Assembly (NCBI GenBank): GCA_022823775.1
Contig: JAJEHI010000010.1
Span: forward strand, 19,748-83,747
Origin: Defluviicoccus sp.
GTDB lineage: Bacteria; Pseudomonadota; Alphaproteobacteria; MPNO01
Reading direction: 5' to 3'
DNA length: 64,000 bases
Numbering within the stretch: the first letter of the stretch is position 1; the number at the start of each line of letters is the position of its first letter. Under the pieces are notes generated by a model. That model saw nothing but the letters and a program-made list of their open reading frames with translations, was not told the DNA's origin and ran no database searches. Of the stretch, positions 15,172 through 25,408 are shown in pieces. Both the position numbers and the translations under genes were made by a program.

Positions 15172-15992
15172 CAGCGCCCCTCCTCTTTTCCGTCGGGATC
15201 CCGGATCGGGGTCACGACGACGCGGCTGGGAATGCGCAGGTCGATGGCGGAGATGCGACGGGCGAGCAGCGCGTGGCGCCGGTCGAGCTGGGCAAGCTCG
15301 CTCCACGCCGCGGCGGGCTCCGCCTCCGGCAGGCGCACGTCGATACCGTTGTCGATGCGTACGTTCCATCGCCTGCCGCCGACCTCGATCAATGCGCGCA
15401 CCCGGCGCCCCAGGTCCGGCTCGCGCCCGAGCATCTGGAGGATGGGCCTGGCACGCGCGGGCTCCGACCGCGCCACGACCAGCGGCAAATCGGCGTATCG
15501 ATGCAGGGCCCGGTCGGTGATCACCGCGCCCTCGTCGTCGATCAGCCGGAAGCGGCCGTCGCGCTGCCAGATGGCGAAGGGACGGCGTTCCTCGATCTCG
15601 ATGAACACCGTGTCGGGAAGACGGGCGGTCACGCGCGCGCGCTTGATCCAGCGGTTGCGCTCGAGCCTGGCGCGGATCAGGTCGGTATCGAGCCCGAGCG
15701 TGGGGCTTCCCAATTCGAGCGCGGAGGCGGCGAGCACGGTTTCCCGCGACACCCGCTCGCGTCCGACGAGCAGAACTTCGCGAAGCCTGAATCCGAGAGG
15801 CGCCGACGCCTCGACCGCCGCTGTCCTGACACGCTCCGCCACGTCGCCGAGCGACCCGGTCCGCCACATCCAGCCCGCGGCGCACAGGACGATCGCCGGA
15901 ACGATCGCCACGAGAACGACGGTCCGGGCGCGCGCCGGGAACGAGCGCCTGGCCGGCGCCCGTCTGGCCGCGTTGCGGTCTAGGCGTCGCAT
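15171..15992 (-). CDS. ftsQ: cell division protein FtsQ
   Basis: A 273-residue bitopic divisome protein linking early and late division proteins. A short arginine-rich cytoplasmic tail (residues 1-24) precedes one transmembrane helix ('TVVLVAIVPAIVLCAAGWMW'), then a POTRA domain beginning at 'FRLREVLLVGRERVS' and the FtsQ domain ('LIRARLERNRWIKRARVTAR', 'VFIEIEERRPFAIW'). The ATG at 15992 overlaps the end of ddl by 13 bp. The frame upstream is open but not protein-like. The order ddl-ftsQ-ftsA-ftsZ is the classical one. Confidence 0.95.
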   Translation of the reverse strand: MRRLDRNAARRAPARRSFPARARTVVLVAIVPAIVLCAAGWMWRTGSLGDVAERVRTAAVEASAPLGFRLREVLLVGRERVSRETVLAASALELGSPTLGLDTDLIRARLERNRWIKRARVTARLPDTVFIEIEERRPFAIWQRDGRFRLIDDEGAVITDRALHRYADLPLVVARSEPARARPILQMLGREPDLGRRVRALIEVGGRRWNVRIDNGIDVRLPEAEPAAAWSELAQLDRRHALLARRISAIDLRIPSRVVVTPIRDPDGKEEGR

Positions 15993-16897
15993 GCGGCGTG
16001 CTCCACCATCCAGCTCACCAACGAGGCGAAATCGATTCCGGCATGGGCCGCGAGCTCGGGCACGAGCGACATGGGAGTCATTCCGGGCTGGGTGTTGACC
16101 TCGAGCAGATAGACCCCCTCGGCACCGCCCACCGCCTCGTCGTATCTGAGGTCGGCGCGCGAAACGCCCCGGCAGCCGAGAGCCTTGTGGGCATCCACCG
16201 AGAAACGCATCGCGGTGTCGTAGGCGTCGGCGGGGAGCGGCGCGGGGACCAGATGTTCGGTGGCCCCCTCGGTGTACTTGGCGCGGTAGTCGTAGAAACC
16301 GGCGAGCGGGCGTATCTCCGTGACGCCCAGAGCGCGCTCGCCCATGACCGCCACCGTGATTTCGCGTCCGGGCACGTAGCGCTCCACCATCACGGTGTCG
16401 CCGAACGCCCACCGATCGGCGGCGAAACAGGGATCGGACCCCTCGGCAACCACGCGCACCCCGAGGCTCGATCCTTCCCGGAGCGGCTTGACCACGTAGG
16501 GGCGAGGCAGGACATCCCGCGAGATCGCCTCGGACCGGCTGACGATGACATGCTCGGCACAGCGGATGCCGGCGCAACCGAACAGGCGTTTCGCCATGGG
16601 CTTGTCCATCGCGAGCGCCGAGGCCAGCACGCCGGAATGGGTGTAGGGGATCGCCAGCAGATCCAGAATCCCCTGCACCCTCCCGTCTTCTCCGAAGGGA
16701 CCGTGAAGTGCGTTGAACACGGCGTCGGGGCGCGGATCGAGGGCGTCGGCGATTCCGCGGATGTCGCGTCCGACATCGACGGTGCGCACGTCGTACCCGG
16801 CCTCCTCGAGCGCCGACGCCACGGTCCGACCGCTGACCAGCGAAACCTCGCGCTCGCCCGACCATCCGCCCATGAGCACCGCTACGGATTTAGCCAC
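15980..16897 (-). CDS. ddl: D-alanine--D-alanine ligase
   Basis: A 305-residue ATP-grasp ligase that makes the D-Ala-D-Ala dipeptide for lipid II. Family motifs are 'VLMGGWSGEREVSLVSG', 'FNALHGPFGEDG', 'VVKPLREGSSLGV' and the metal-binding 'LLEVNTQPGMTPMSLVPE'. Two GTG starts are possible, 16924 and 16897. The second is preferred because it gives the usual start ('[11 protein letters not shown]') and has GGGAG about 7 bases upstream. It overlaps murB by 8 bp. Confidence 0.93.
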   Translation of the reverse strand: MAKSVAVLMGGWSGEREVSLVSGRTVASALEEAGYDVRTVDVGRDIRGIADALDPRPDAVFNALHGPFGEDGRVQGILDLLAIPYTHSGVLASALAMDKPMAKRLFGCAGIRCAEHVIVSRSEAISRDVLPRPYVVKPLREGSSLGVRVVAEGSDPCFAADRWAFGDTVMVERYVPGREITVAVMGERALGVTEIRPLAGFYDYRAKYTEGATEHLVPAPLPADAYDTAMRFSVDAHKALGCRGVSRADLRYDEAVGGAEGVYLLEVNTQPGMTPMSLVPELAAHAGIDFASLVSWMVEHAACDA

Positions 16898-17822
16898 GGT
16901 CGGGCTCCCGCGCGACGCCGACACGGCGAATTTCCCATTCCAGCCGGATGCCGGTGGCGGCTTCCACCTTCGCGCGAACCTCCTCGCCGAGATCCTCGAG
17001 ATCGGCCGCGGTGGCTCCGCCGGTGTTGATCAGGAAGTTGCAATGGAGCGGCGAGACCTGCGCGCCGCCGCGGGTCAGACCCCGGCAGCCCGCCTCTTCG
17101 ATCAATTCCCAGGCGCTCCTCCCCGTCGGGTTCCTGAACGTGCTCCCGCCGGTGCGTTCGCGGACCGGCTGGTCCTGGTTGCGGGCGCCGGAGATCTCCG
17201 CCATCCGGGCGGCTATCGCTGCGCGGGTTCCGGGTTCGCCCCTCAGCACCGCCTCGACGAAGATCCACCCCTCCGGCACCGCGCAGGTGCGGTAGCCCAG
17301 ACCGAGCGCCGCCGCGTCGAGCCGATGAGTCTCGCCCGCCCTGTCGATCGCTTCGGCCGAGACGACGACGTCGCCGATCTCGCGGCCGTACGCGCCCGCG
17401 TTCATGCGGAGCGCGCCGCCGATCGTGCCCGGGATACCGCTCAGGAACTCGAGGCCCGCGATGCCGGCGTCGCGCCCCTCGCGCGCCACCGACACGTCCA
17501 TCGCCGCGCCGCCCGCCCGTATCTGCGTTCCGCTGCACGCGATCGTCGAGAATGGCCGGCCAAGACGAATCGTCACCCCCGGAATTCCGCCGTCGCGAAC
17601 CAGCAGGTTCGAGCCGACTCCGATCACGGTCACCGCCATATCGGGCGGCAACGCCTCCAGAAACCGCGCCAGGTCCTCGCGGTCCGCCGGCTCGAACAGG
17701 ACTTCCGCGGGGCCGCCGACGCGGAACCACAGCATCCTGGCCAGGGGCACGTTGCCGCGCAGCGTGCCGCGCACCGCCGGCAGACGGTCGAATTCCCGAA
17801 CCGTGGCGGCCGCGTCAATCAC
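16890..17822 (-). CDS. murB: UDP-N-acetylenolpyruvoylglucosamine reductase
   Basis: A 310-residue FAD enzyme that reduces UDP-GlcNAc-enolpyruvate to UDP-MurNAc with NADPH. FAD-binding segments are '[15 protein letters not shown]' and '[15 protein letters not shown]', followed by '[18 protein letters not shown]'. The C-terminal domain has '[10 protein letters not shown]' with the catalytic serine region and '[16 protein letters not shown]'. It appears to be the type II form. It begins with a GTG at 17822 that overlaps murC by 8 bp, consistent with coupled translation. Confidence 0.95.
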   Translation of the reverse strand: MIDAAATVREFDRLPAVRGTLRGNVPLARMLWFRVGGPAEVLFEPADREDLARFLEALPPDMAVTVIGVGSNLLVRDGGIPGVTIRLGRPFSTIACSGTQIRAGGAAMDVSVAREGRDAGIAGLEFLSGIPGTIGGALRMNAGAYGREIGDVVVSAEAIDRAGETHRLDAAALGLGYRTCAVPEGWIFVEAVLRGEPGTRAAIAARMAEISGARNQDQPVRERTGGSTFRNPTGRSAWELIEEAGCRGLTRGGAQVSPLHCNFLINTGGATAADLEDLGEEVRAKVEAATGIRLEWEIRRVGVAREPDRG

Positions 17823-19272
17823 CGACCGCTCCCGTGTTTTCCGCGGCCGCGGCGGCGGGCGCCTCCGCCAGGATGGCGGACAGGCGCTCGGGCAGGGCGT
17901 TGGCCCATGACGTGATGTTGCCGGCGCCGAGACAGACGACCATGTCGCCCGGCCCGGCGAGCCCGGCGATCAGCGGGGCAAGCGCGTCGGGCGATTCCAG
18001 CGTTCGCACGTCGCGGTGCCCGCGCGCCTGGAGTCCGGCGGCCAGCGCGTCGCGGTCCGCTCCCCGGATCGGTTCCTCGCCGGCCGGATAAACGTCCGCG
18101 ACGATGACGGTGTCGGCGTCGTTGAAACAGGTACAGAACTCTTCGAACAGATTCGCGAGCCGGGAATATCGGTGAGGTTGGACCACGGCTATGACATTGC
18201 CGCGACGGCTGGCCCGCGCGGCGCCGAGCACGGCCGCGATCTCGACGGGATGGTGGCCGTAATCGTCGACCACCGTTATCCCGGCGACCTCTCCGGTCGT
18301 GGTGAAGCGCCGCTTGACCCCGCCGAACGCCGCCAGCGCGCTGCGGATGGTCTCGTCCGCGATCTCCATTTCGATCGCGACCGCGATCGCCGCGAGCGCG
18401 TTGAGAACGTTGTAGGTCCCCACCATGGGCAGCACGAGGCCGGGGATTGTCCGGTGGCGCCCGCTCGTCCTCTCCGCGACCTCGACATCGAAACGCGAAC
18501 CGTCCGGCGCGATTTCGATCGCGGTGGCCCGGATATCGGCTTGCGGGCTGACGCCATAGGTCACCAGGCGGCGGTCCGGGACATCGCCGATCAGCCCCTG
18601 CACCTCCGGGTGGTCGATGCAGAGCGCGGCGAAACCGTAGAACGGGATGTTCGCGACGAACGATTCGAACGCCCGGCGCAAATCGGCGAAGGAGCCGTAA
18701 AAGTCGAGATGCTCCGGATCGATATTGGTCACGACCGCGACGGTGGCGGGAAGCTTGACGAAGGACCCGTCCGATTCGTCGGCCTCGACGACGATCCATT
18801 CTCCCTCGCCGAGGCGGGCGTTGGTGCCGTAGGCGTTGATGATTCCGCCGTTGATGACGGTCGGATCGAGGTCGGCGGCTTCGAGCACGGCGGCGACGAT
18901 GGATGTCGTCGTCGTCTTGCCGTGCGTCCCTCCGACCGCGATCGACCATTTGAGGCGCATGATCTCGGCAAGCATTTCGGCCCGGCGGACGACGGGGATC
19001 ATCCGGGCGCGCGCTGCCGCGACTTCGGGATTGTCGGGGGCGATGGCCGAGCTCGCGACCACGACCGTCGCATCGCCGAGATTTCCCGCGTCGTGGCCGA
19101 TCCGGATGTCGATCCCCAGCGACCGCAGCCTGAGCACGTTCGCGCTGTCGGCGACGTCGCTGCCCCGGATCCGGTATCCGAGATTGTGCAGAACCTCGGC
19201 GATGCCGCTCATGCCGATGCCGCCGATGCCGACGAAGTGGATCGTTCCCACCGAGAGCGGGAGGGTTCTCAT
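17815..19272 (-). CDS. murC: UDP-N-acetylmuramate--L-alanine ligase
   Basis: A 485-residue Mur ligase adding L-Ala to UDP-MurNAc. The Rossmann-like N-terminus reads '[18 protein letters not shown]', the ATP loop is '[12 protein letters not shown]', and the C-terminal domain has '[12 protein letters not shown]' and 'VVQPHRYSR', all typical of MurC. The ATG at 19272 forms an ATGA overlap with the murG stop. A GTG three codons upstream is possible but less likely. The length is normal (about 470-490). Confidence 0.96.
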   Translation of the reverse strand: MRTLPLSVGTIHFVGIGGIGMSGIAEVLHNLGYRIRGSDVADSANVLRLRSLGIDIRIGHDAGNLGDATVVVASSAIAPDNPEVAAARARMIPVVRRAEMLAEIMRLKWSIAVGGTHGKTTTTSIVAAVLEAADLDPTVINGGIINAYGTNARLGEGEWIVVEADESDGSFVKLPATVAVVTNIDPEHLDFYGSFADLRRAFESFVANIPFYGFAALCIDHPEVQGLIGDVPDRRLVTYGVSPQADIRATAIEIAPDGSRFDVEVAERTSGRHRTIPGLVLPMVGTYNVLNALAAIAVAIEMEIADETIRSALAAFGGVKRRFTTTGEVAGITVVDDYGHHPVEIAAVLGAARASRRGNVIAVVQPHRYSRLANLFEEFCTCFNDADTVIVADVYPAGEEPIRGADRDALAAGLQARGHRDVRTLESPDALAPLIAGLAGPGDMVVCLGAGNITSWANALPERLSAILAEAPAAAAAENTGAVGD

Positions 19273-20390
19273 GCCGCCCACCTGGGCGCCCCGCCATTGG
19301 CCCGGGCCAGCGCGTGCACCCGGTCGGCAAGGCGCGCGGCGGAATTGGGTATCGCCCAGCGAAGCGCCGCCTCGGAGGCGTCGGCGAGCATGCCGGGAGT
19401 CGTCAGCAGGGTCTCGATCCGGCCGGCCAGGGTCTCGGCCGCCAGATCCAACTCGCTCATCACCCAGGCGGCGCCGTAGCGCTCGATCTCGCGCGCGTTG
19501 CGATGCTGATGCCCGCCCGCCGCGCGCAGATAGGGTATGAGAAGCGCGGGACGCCCGATCGTCGCGAGCTCGGCGATCGTCGATGCGCCGGCGCGCGATA
19601 TCACCAGCGACGCATCGGCCATGCGCTCGGGCAGATCGGCGAAGAACGATCGGACGTCGGCGGGAACGTCGAGCCGACGATAGGCGGCGGTTACCCGTTC
19701 CACGTCCTCCGGCCGTGCCTGCTGGACGATGCGGAGACGGCTCCGCAGCCCGCCGTCGACCGCGGCGATCGCGGGAGGCACCAGATCGGAGAGGATTCGC
19801 GCGCCCTGGCTACCGCCGACCACCAACAGGAAGATCGGGCCGTTGGCGGCCGCGGGATCGGGATAGGGGGCCCCGGCGAGGGCGGCGACCGCCTCGCGAA
19901 CGGGGTTGCCGGTCCTGACGAGCTTGGGCAGATCCTCGACCCGGACGCCGTGGACTTCGTCGAACGCCGTGGCGATGGCGGATACTCTCGGCGCTAGCGC
20001 CGCGTTCGCCCGCCCGAGCATGGCGTTCTGCTCGTGGATCATGCTGGGAATGCCCGCCCGGAGCGCGGCGAACATGGTGGGCAGGGTAGGATAGCCGCCG
20101 AAACCGACGGCGGCCCTCGGTTGTATCCGCGCGAGCAGCCGACGCGCCTGCAGCCACCCGTAGCACAGCGTCATCACACCGCGCGCGGTGCCGCGAATGC
20201 CGCCGCTCAACTGACGGGCGGCGATGCAATGGACGACGGCGCCGGCTCCCGCGTCGAACCCGGCGCCCCGGCCATCGGTGACGATCGCCACGTTGTGACC
20301 GTGGCGTCCGAGCTCGAAGGCGAGCGCCGCGGCGGGGAACATGTGGCCTCCGGTTCCCCCGGCGGCCAGAACCACTGGACCCTCGTTCAT
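19269..20390 (-). CDS. murG: lipid II-forming GlcNAc transferase MurG
   Basis: A 373-residue GT-B glycosyltransferase that adds GlcNAc to lipid I at the inner face of the membrane. The N-terminal glycine-rich loop '[18 protein letters not shown]', the acceptor-site segment '[11 protein letters not shown]', '[13 protein letters not shown]' and the donor-site loop '[11 protein letters not shown]' are all present, as is '[13 protein letters not shown]'. The ATG at 20390 makes a 4 bp ATGA overlap with the ftsW stop, fixing the start. Confidence 0.96.
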   Translation of the reverse strand: MNEGPVVLAAGGTGGHMFPAAALAFELGRHGHNVAIVTDGRGAGFDAGAGAVVHCIAARQLSGGIRGTARGVMTLCYGWLQARRLLARIQPRAAVGFGGYPTLPTMFAALRAGIPSMIHEQNAMLGRANAALAPRVSAIATAFDEVHGVRVEDLPKLVRTGNPVREAVAALAGAPYPDPAAANGPIFLLVVGGSQGARILSDLVPPAIAAVDGGLRSRLRIVQQARPEDVERVTAAYRRLDVPADVRSFFADLPERMADASLVISRAGASTIAELATIGRPALLIPYLRAAGGHQHRNAREIERYGAAWVMSELDLAAETLAGRIETLLTTPGMLADASEAALRWAIPNSAARLADRVHALARANGGAPRWAA

Positions 20391-21508
20391 GGCCGTTCGT
20401 CCCCGATACGCCGCCTGGTGAGGGCGAGCAGAAGACCCATCGCGAAAGCCACCGCGATCAATGACGATCCGCCATAGGAAATGAAGGGGAGCGTCATCCC
20501 CTTGGCCGGCAGAAGCCTGAGCGAGGAGCCCATGTGCACCACCGCCTGCAGGCCGAACTGGACCGCGAGCCCGGCGACGGCAACCATCACGAAGAGATTG
20601 GTTTCGTGGAGCGCGTGCGAGAGTCCCCGCAGCACCACGAAGGCGAACAACCCCAGGATCAACAGGCAGGCGACGAGACCGAACTCCTCGCCCGCCACGG
20701 CGAAGATGAAGTCCGCGTGACCGTCCGGCAGCACGCTTTTGATCGTGCCCTGGCCGGGCCCGCGGCCGAGGAAACCGCCGTTCATGAAGGCCTGAAGCGA
20801 GGTATCGACCTGGTAGTTGTCGCCCGAGCTGGGATCGAGGAAGCGGTTGACCCGGCTGGTCACGTGCGGAAGCCACGCATAGGCGGCGACCGCCACTCCC
20901 CCGGCGCCCGCGGTGAGCGCGACGGCCCAGGGCAGCGACAATCCGGCGACCAGGAGTTGCACGTACCAGGCGACGAGGATCACGCTCGCCATGCCGATGT
21001 CCGGTTGGAGGAAGAGGAGGCCGAGGACGAAAACGACCAGAGCCGCGGCCGTGAGCCCCATCCACGCGCTGCCGGTCTCGCGATACCGCGCGAGCAGCCA
21101 GGCGACCACGACCGCGCAGGACGGCTTTACCAGCTCGGAGGGCTGGACCGAGACCGGACCGAGATCGATCCACCGTTGCGCGCCCTTGGTTTCGGCGCCG
21201 AGGAGGAGCGTTGCGACGACGCCCGCCACGGCGACCGCGAGGACCGCGGCGGAGAGCCAGCGGGTGGGGCCCAGTGACAGGAGGGAAACCCCCAGCAGGA
21301 CCGCGACGGCCAACGGCAGATAGACGATGTGGCGCCAGACGAGGTGATACGGATCGAGTTGGAGGCGTTCGGCCACCGGCGGGCTCGCCGCGAGCACGAG
21401 AAGCACTCCGATCGCGAGCAGCAAAGAGAGAGCCGTCACGGTCCAGCGGTCCACGGTCCACCACCAGCGGCCGAGAACGGATGTGTCGTTTCGGGCGAAC
21501 ACCGTCAT
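20387..21508 (-). CDS. ftsW: SEDS peptidoglycan polymerase FtsW
   Basis: A 373-residue membrane protein with about ten transmembrane helices, the septal glycosyltransferase partner of FtsI. SEDS motifs are visible: 'AQRWIDLGPVSVQPSELVK', 'FLQPDIGMASVI', 'GRGPGQGTIKSVLPDGHADF' and 'GMTLPFISYGGSSL'. The ATG at 21508 is chosen because it overlaps the murD stop (ATGA) and precedes a short cytoplasmic tail before the first helix; the upstream open frame is arginine-rich noise. It pairs with ftsI in the same transcription unit. Confidence 0.95.
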   Translation of the reverse strand: MTVFARNDTSVLGRWWWTVDRWTVTALSLLLAIGVLLVLAASPPVAERLQLDPYHLVWRHIVYLPLAVAVLLGVSLLSLGPTRWLSAAVLAVAVAGVVATLLLGAETKGAQRWIDLGPVSVQPSELVKPSCAVVVAWLLARYRETGSAWMGLTAAALVVFVLGLLFLQPDIGMASVILVAWYVQLLVAGLSLPWAVALTAGAGGVAVAAYAWLPHVTSRVNRFLDPSSGDNYQVDTSLQAFMNGGFLGRGPGQGTIKSVLPDGHADFIFAVAGEEFGLVACLLILGLFAFVVLRGLSHALHETNLFVMVAVAGLAVQFGLQAVVHMGSSLRLLPAKGMTLPFISYGGSSLIAVAFAMGLLLALTRRRIGDERP

Positions 21509-22878
21509 TGCGCGCGTTCCCCCAGCGCCTCGGCGGCGGAGCGGAACGCGTCGCCGCGCGCGGCGAAGGACGGCCACTGGTCGAAGGAAGCGCAGGCTGG
21601 CGAGAGCAGGACGGTGGCCCCGGCGGTCCGCTCTTGTTGTGCGTCGCGATGCGCGGCTTCGAGCGCGCGCGCGAGCTCGCCGCAACGCTCGACCGGCACA
21701 CGGCCGCCGATCTCTTCAGCGAACGCCTCCTCGGCCTCGCCGATCAGATAGGCCCGGCGGACGCGACGCAGTTCGGGCAGAACCGCCTCGAGCCCGTCCG
21801 CCTTGGGCCGCCCGCCCGCGATCCAGTAGATCACGGGGTAGCACACCAGGGCGTTGCGGGCCGCTTCTCCGTTGGTGGCCTTGGAATCGTTGACATAGCG
21901 GACCCCGTCGATGACGGCGACGGTCTCCTGGCGGTGCGGCAGGCCGGGATAGGTTGCGAGCGCGGCGGCGGCTTCCGCACGGGAAAGCCCCAGCGAGCGG
22001 GCCGCCGCGAAGGCGGCGGCGGCGTTCTGGTGGTTGTGGGCGCCGGGCAGGGTATCGATGCCGGAGAGATCGGCGACCGGGGTATCGTGCTCGTGAAGCG
22101 TGCCGCCAAGGACGGAGACGCCGCCGTCGACGGGGCGCCCCACGGCAACGGGCACGAGGCTCCAGCCGGCGCGCGCCTCCAGCTCGGCGAGCACGGCGCG
22201 GCTTGCCGCGTCGCCGGTCCCGACGATCGCGACCTGCCCCCCTCGCGGCCTGTCGCGGAAGATCCGCCGTTTCGCCGCGACATAGCCCGCCAGATCGCCG
22301 TGCCGGTCGAGATGGTCGGGGCTGATGTTGAGGAGAACGGCGGTGTCGAAGCGCATCCGGTCGATCAGGTCGAGCTGGTAGGACGAGCATTCGATCACGT
22401 AGATGCCTTCCTTCCCCAAAGCGGGAAGCGAAAGGGCGGGCGGACCGAGATTTCCGCCGACCGCGACCGTGCGGCCGGCTTCGGCGAGCAGGTGCCCGAG
22501 CAGCGCGGTGGTGGTCGATTTTCCATTGGTTCCGGTGACGCCGACCATTCGCGCGTCGGGCGCCGCCTCGCCCAGCAGTTCGATATCGCCGATGACCGGG
22601 CAGCCGGCCCGCCGGGCGCCGCGGACCACGGGATGCGGCTCGGGATGGGTCAGCGGAACGCCCGGGCTCAGCACCAGCGCGTCGAGACCGGGCCACTCCC
22701 AGGCCGCCGGTTCGCGCAAGTCGATTCCGGCCGCCGCCGCGGCCTGGCGCGAAGCCGCCTCGTCGTCCCACGCCACCACCGCCGCGCCGCTGTCCCTGAG
22801 AGCGCCCGCCGCGGCCAGCCCGGAGCTGCCGAGGCCGAAGAGGGCGAGAGTCCGATCGCTGCGCGTGGGTATTCGCAT
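21505..22878 (-). CDS. murD: UDP-N-acetylmuramoyl-L-alanine--D-glutamate ligase
   Basis: A 457-residue Mur ligase adding D-Glu. The N-terminal 'LALFGLGSSGLAAAGAL', ATP loop 'VTGTNGKSTTTALL', 'NISPDHLDRHG' and the C-terminal 'VNDSKATNGEAA' and 'LLSPACASFDQW' are family signatures. The length is normal. It starts 4 bp after the mraY stop and overlaps ftsW by 4 bp. Confidence 0.96.
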   Translation of the reverse strand: MRIPTRSDRTLALFGLGSSGLAAAGALRDSGAAVVAWDDEAASRQAAAAAGIDLREPAAWEWPGLDALVLSPGVPLTHPEPHPVVRGARRAGCPVIGDIELLGEAAPDARMVGVTGTNGKSTTTALLGHLLAEAGRTVAVGGNLGPPALSLPALGKEGIYVIECSSYQLDLIDRMRFDTAVLLNISPDHLDRHGDLAGYVAAKRRIFRDRPRGGQVAIVGTGDAASRAVLAELEARAGWSLVPVAVGRPVDGGVSVLGGTLHEHDTPVADLSGIDTLPGAHNHQNAAAAFAAARSLGLSRAEAAAALATYPGLPHRQETVAVIDGVRYVNDSKATNGEAARNALVCYPVIYWIAGGRPKADGLEAVLPELRRVRRAYLIGEAEEAFAEEIGGRVPVERCGELARALEAAHRDAQQERTAGATVLLSPACASFDQWPSFAARGDAFRSAAEALGERAQ

Positions 22879-22882
22879 CGGA

Positions 22883-23971
22883 TCAGCGCAGCTTGAGGGT
22901 GGACAGCCCGGCCAGCGCGAGCACCGCCGCGATGATCCAGAACCGTATGACGACGGTCGATTCCGCCCAGCCTTTTTGTTCGAAATGGTGGTGCAGCGGC
23001 GCCATGCGGAAGATCCGGCGCCCGGTTAGCTTGAACGAGACCACCTGGACGATGACCGACACCGCTTCGAGCACGAACAGCCCGCCGATAATGACGAGCA
23101 CGAGCTCATGCTTGGTGATCAGGCTTACCGCGGCGAGCGCGCCGCCCACGGAAAGCGCCCCGGTATCGCCCATGAACACCATCGCGGGCGGCGCGTTGAA
23201 CCACAGGAAACCGAGCCCCGCGCCGACCAGCGCGCCGCAGAACACCGCGAGCTCGCCGGCGCCCCGCACGTAATGGATTTGCAGATAGTTGGAGAACACC
23301 GCATTGCCGACGAGATAGGCGATCATCGCGAAGCACGCCGCGGCGATCAGCGCCGGCATGATCGCGAGACCGTCGAGACCGTCGGTGAGATTGACGGCGT
23401 TGGACGTTCCGATCAGCACCAGCACCGCCCAGGGGAGGAAGAACCAGCCGAGCGGAACCAGCACCTCCTTGAGGAACGGCACGGTGAGCCCCATCGAGAG
23501 CGGCCCCGCCGTGGCCTGGGTCATCCAGTACGCGGCGGCCGTCCCGACCGCGATCTGGGCGAGCAGCTTCATGCGCGCGGACATTCCGCCGCTCGACCGC
23601 CGCCTCACCTTGAGGTAATCGTCGACGAAGCCGATCGCTCCGAAGCACAGGGTCACGAACAGCGCGATCCACACATACTGGTTGGCGAGATCGGCCCACA
23701 GCAGCGTCGCGATCAGTATCGTCGACAGGATCAGCACGCCGCCCATCGTCGGCGTGCCTTTCTTGGTCAGAAGGTGCGACGGAGGTCCGTCCTCGCGTAT
23801 CGGCTGGCCCTCGCCCTGTTGCAGCTTGAGCCAGCGGATGAGGGAAGGACCCAGGATCAGTGACAGGGCCAGCGCGGTGACGGCGGCGCCCCCGGTCCTG
23901 AGCGTGATGTAGCGGACCAGGTTGAGAAGACCGCCGTCGTCGGCGAAGGGAAGGAGCGCGTTGTACAGCAT
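22883..23971 (-). CDS. mraY: phospho-N-acetylmuramoyl-pentapeptide-transferase
   Basis: A 362-residue polytopic membrane enzyme that moves phospho-MurNAc-pentapeptide onto undecaprenyl phosphate to give lipid I. About ten transmembrane helices are visible. Catalytic motifs are 'GFVDDYLKV' (the Asp pair), '[14 protein letters not shown]' and the cytoplasmic '[13 protein letters not shown]' His cluster, with '[12 protein letters not shown]' near the N-terminus. The ATG at 23971 follows murF by 15 bp. Confidence 0.97.
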   Translation of the reverse strand: MLYNALLPFADDGGLLNLVRYITLRTGGAAVTALALSLILGPSLIRWLKLQQGEGQPIREDGPPSHLLTKKGTPTMGGVLILSTILIATLLWADLANQYVWIALFVTLCFGAIGFVDDYLKVRRRSSGGMSARMKLLAQIAVGTAAAYWMTQATAGPLSMGLTVPFLKEVLVPLGWFFLPWAVLVLIGTSNAVNLTDGLDGLAIMPALIAAACFAMIAYLVGNAVFSNYLQIHYVRGAGELAVFCGALVGAGLGFLWFNAPPAMVFMGDTGALSVGGALAAVSLITKHELVLVIIGGLFVLEAVSVIVQVVSFKLTGRRIFRMAPLHHHFEQKGWAESTVVIRFWIIAAVLALAGLSTLKLR

Positions 23972-23986
23972 GACCGGCGGCGCCCC

Positions 23987-25408
23987 TCAGTTTCCCGCGG
24001 TCACGGGTTGAAGCGCGTCGGCGGCATGCAGCAGCCGTGCGACCACGACATCCATCCGGCTCGCGTTCGAGCCCTTGACCATCACCACGTCGCCCGGACC
24101 GACCGTCTCGGCGGCCGTGTCGGCGAGCGCCTCGCCGGTCTCCGCCGTCGCGCCCCGCATGCCTGCCGGCAGCCGGCTCAGCACCGCCCGCATGTCGCCC
24201 GCCGCCATGACGGTGTCGATGCCGTTTTCCACCAGCGGGTCGGCAAGGCCCTCGTGAAACGCGGCGGATTCGCGCCCGAGCTCGCGCATCGGGCCGAGGA
24301 TGGCGATCCTGCGGCCGGCGCCGCGGGGCGGCACCCTGCCCAGGGTCTCGATCGCCGCCCGCATGGAGGCCGGGTTTGCGTTGTAGCTCTCGTCGATCAG
24401 CGTGAACGTGCCGCCGGCGCAGGCGACGCTGTGCGGCTGGCCGCGTCCCGGCAGCGGCGCGAGGGTTCTGAGGCTGGCGGCGGCGTCCCCGGCATCCGCC
24501 CCGAGAGCGTCCACCGCGGCAAGGACGGCAAGCGAATTGAGCACCCAGTGCCGGCCCGGGAGCCCCACGCGGTATGAGATCCTCCGCCCGTGGATGTCGG
24601 CGGCGACATCGCTGCCTTCCTCGTCGAGCGAAACCTCGCGGGCGGTGACGTCGGCGTCGGAAAGACCGAACGAAACGGTTCGAAGGTCCGGCCGGCGGGC
24701 CGCCGAGGCGCGCAGACGATCGAAGAATCCGTTGTCGCGGTTGAGCACCGCGGCCCCGTTCGGCTCGATGCCCTCGAAAATCTCGGCTTTCGCGTCGGCG
24801 AGGGCCTCCATGGAGGGAAAGAATGCGATATGGGCGGCCTCGACATTGGTGATGACCGCGACATGGGGCCGGATGAGGCGGGAGAGCGGCGCGATTTCGC
24901 CGGCGCGATTCATGCCGACCTCGAACGCGCCGAAGGCGGAGCGGGCCGGCATGCGCGCGAGCGAGAGGGGAACTCCCCAGAGGTTGTTGTAGCTGGCCGC
25001 GCTGGCGGAAATTGCGCCCTGTCCGGCCAGCGCGTGGCGCAGCGCTTCCTTGGTGCCGGTCTTGCCGGCGCTGCCGGTGACCGCCACGACGCGGGCCGTG
25101 CCGCGGTTCCGCCCTTCGCGGCCGAGCGCGGTGAGCGCGGCGAGGGTGTCGTCGACCAGCAGCAGCGGCCCGTCCGGGCCGACGCCGGCGGGCCGGCGAT
25201 GGACGACGGCGGCCACCGCGCCCGCGGAGAAAGCGGCGCCGACGTAATCGTGGCCGTCGTGCTCCGGACCCTTTATGGCGACGAACAGGTCGCCGGGCGC
25301 GGCGGTCCGGCTGTCGATCGACACGCCCTCCGCCGCCCAGTCGCGGGTAGCGCTGCCGCCAGCGACCCCGGCCGCTTCCGCGGCTGTCCAGAGGGGGATT
25401 CCGCTCAC
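23987..25408 (-). CDS. murF: UDP-MurNAc-tripeptide--D-alanyl-D-alanine ligase
   Basis: A 473-residue Mur ligase adding the D-Ala-D-Ala dipeptide made by Ddl. It shows the substrate-binding start ('VSIDSRTAAPGDLFVAIKG'), the ATP loop 'VTGSAGKTGTKEAL', 'ITNVEAAHIAFF' and 'LIDESYNANPASMRAA', which is diagnostic for MurF. The GTG at 25408 forms a GTGA overlap with the murE stop, fixing the start. The length is normal. Confidence 0.96.
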   Translation of the reverse strand: MSGIPLWTAAEAAGVAGGSATRDWAAEGVSIDSRTAAPGDLFVAIKGPEHDGHDYVGAAFSAGAVAAVVHRRPAGVGPDGPLLLVDDTLAALTALGREGRNRGTARVVAVTGSAGKTGTKEALRHALAGQGAISASAASYNNLWGVPLSLARMPARSAFGAFEVGMNRAGEIAPLSRLIRPHVAVITNVEAAHIAFFPSMEALADAKAEIFEGIEPNGAAVLNRDNGFFDRLRASAARRPDLRTVSFGLSDADVTAREVSLDEEGSDVAADIHGRRISYRVGLPGRHWVLNSLAVLAAVDALGADAGDAAASLRTLAPLPGRGQPHSVACAGGTFTLIDESYNANPASMRAAIETLGRVPPRGAGRRIAILGPMRELGRESAAFHEGLADPLVENGIDTVMAAGDMRAVLSRLPAGMRGATAETGEALADTAAETVGPGDVVMVKGSNASRMDVVVARLLHAADALQPVTAGN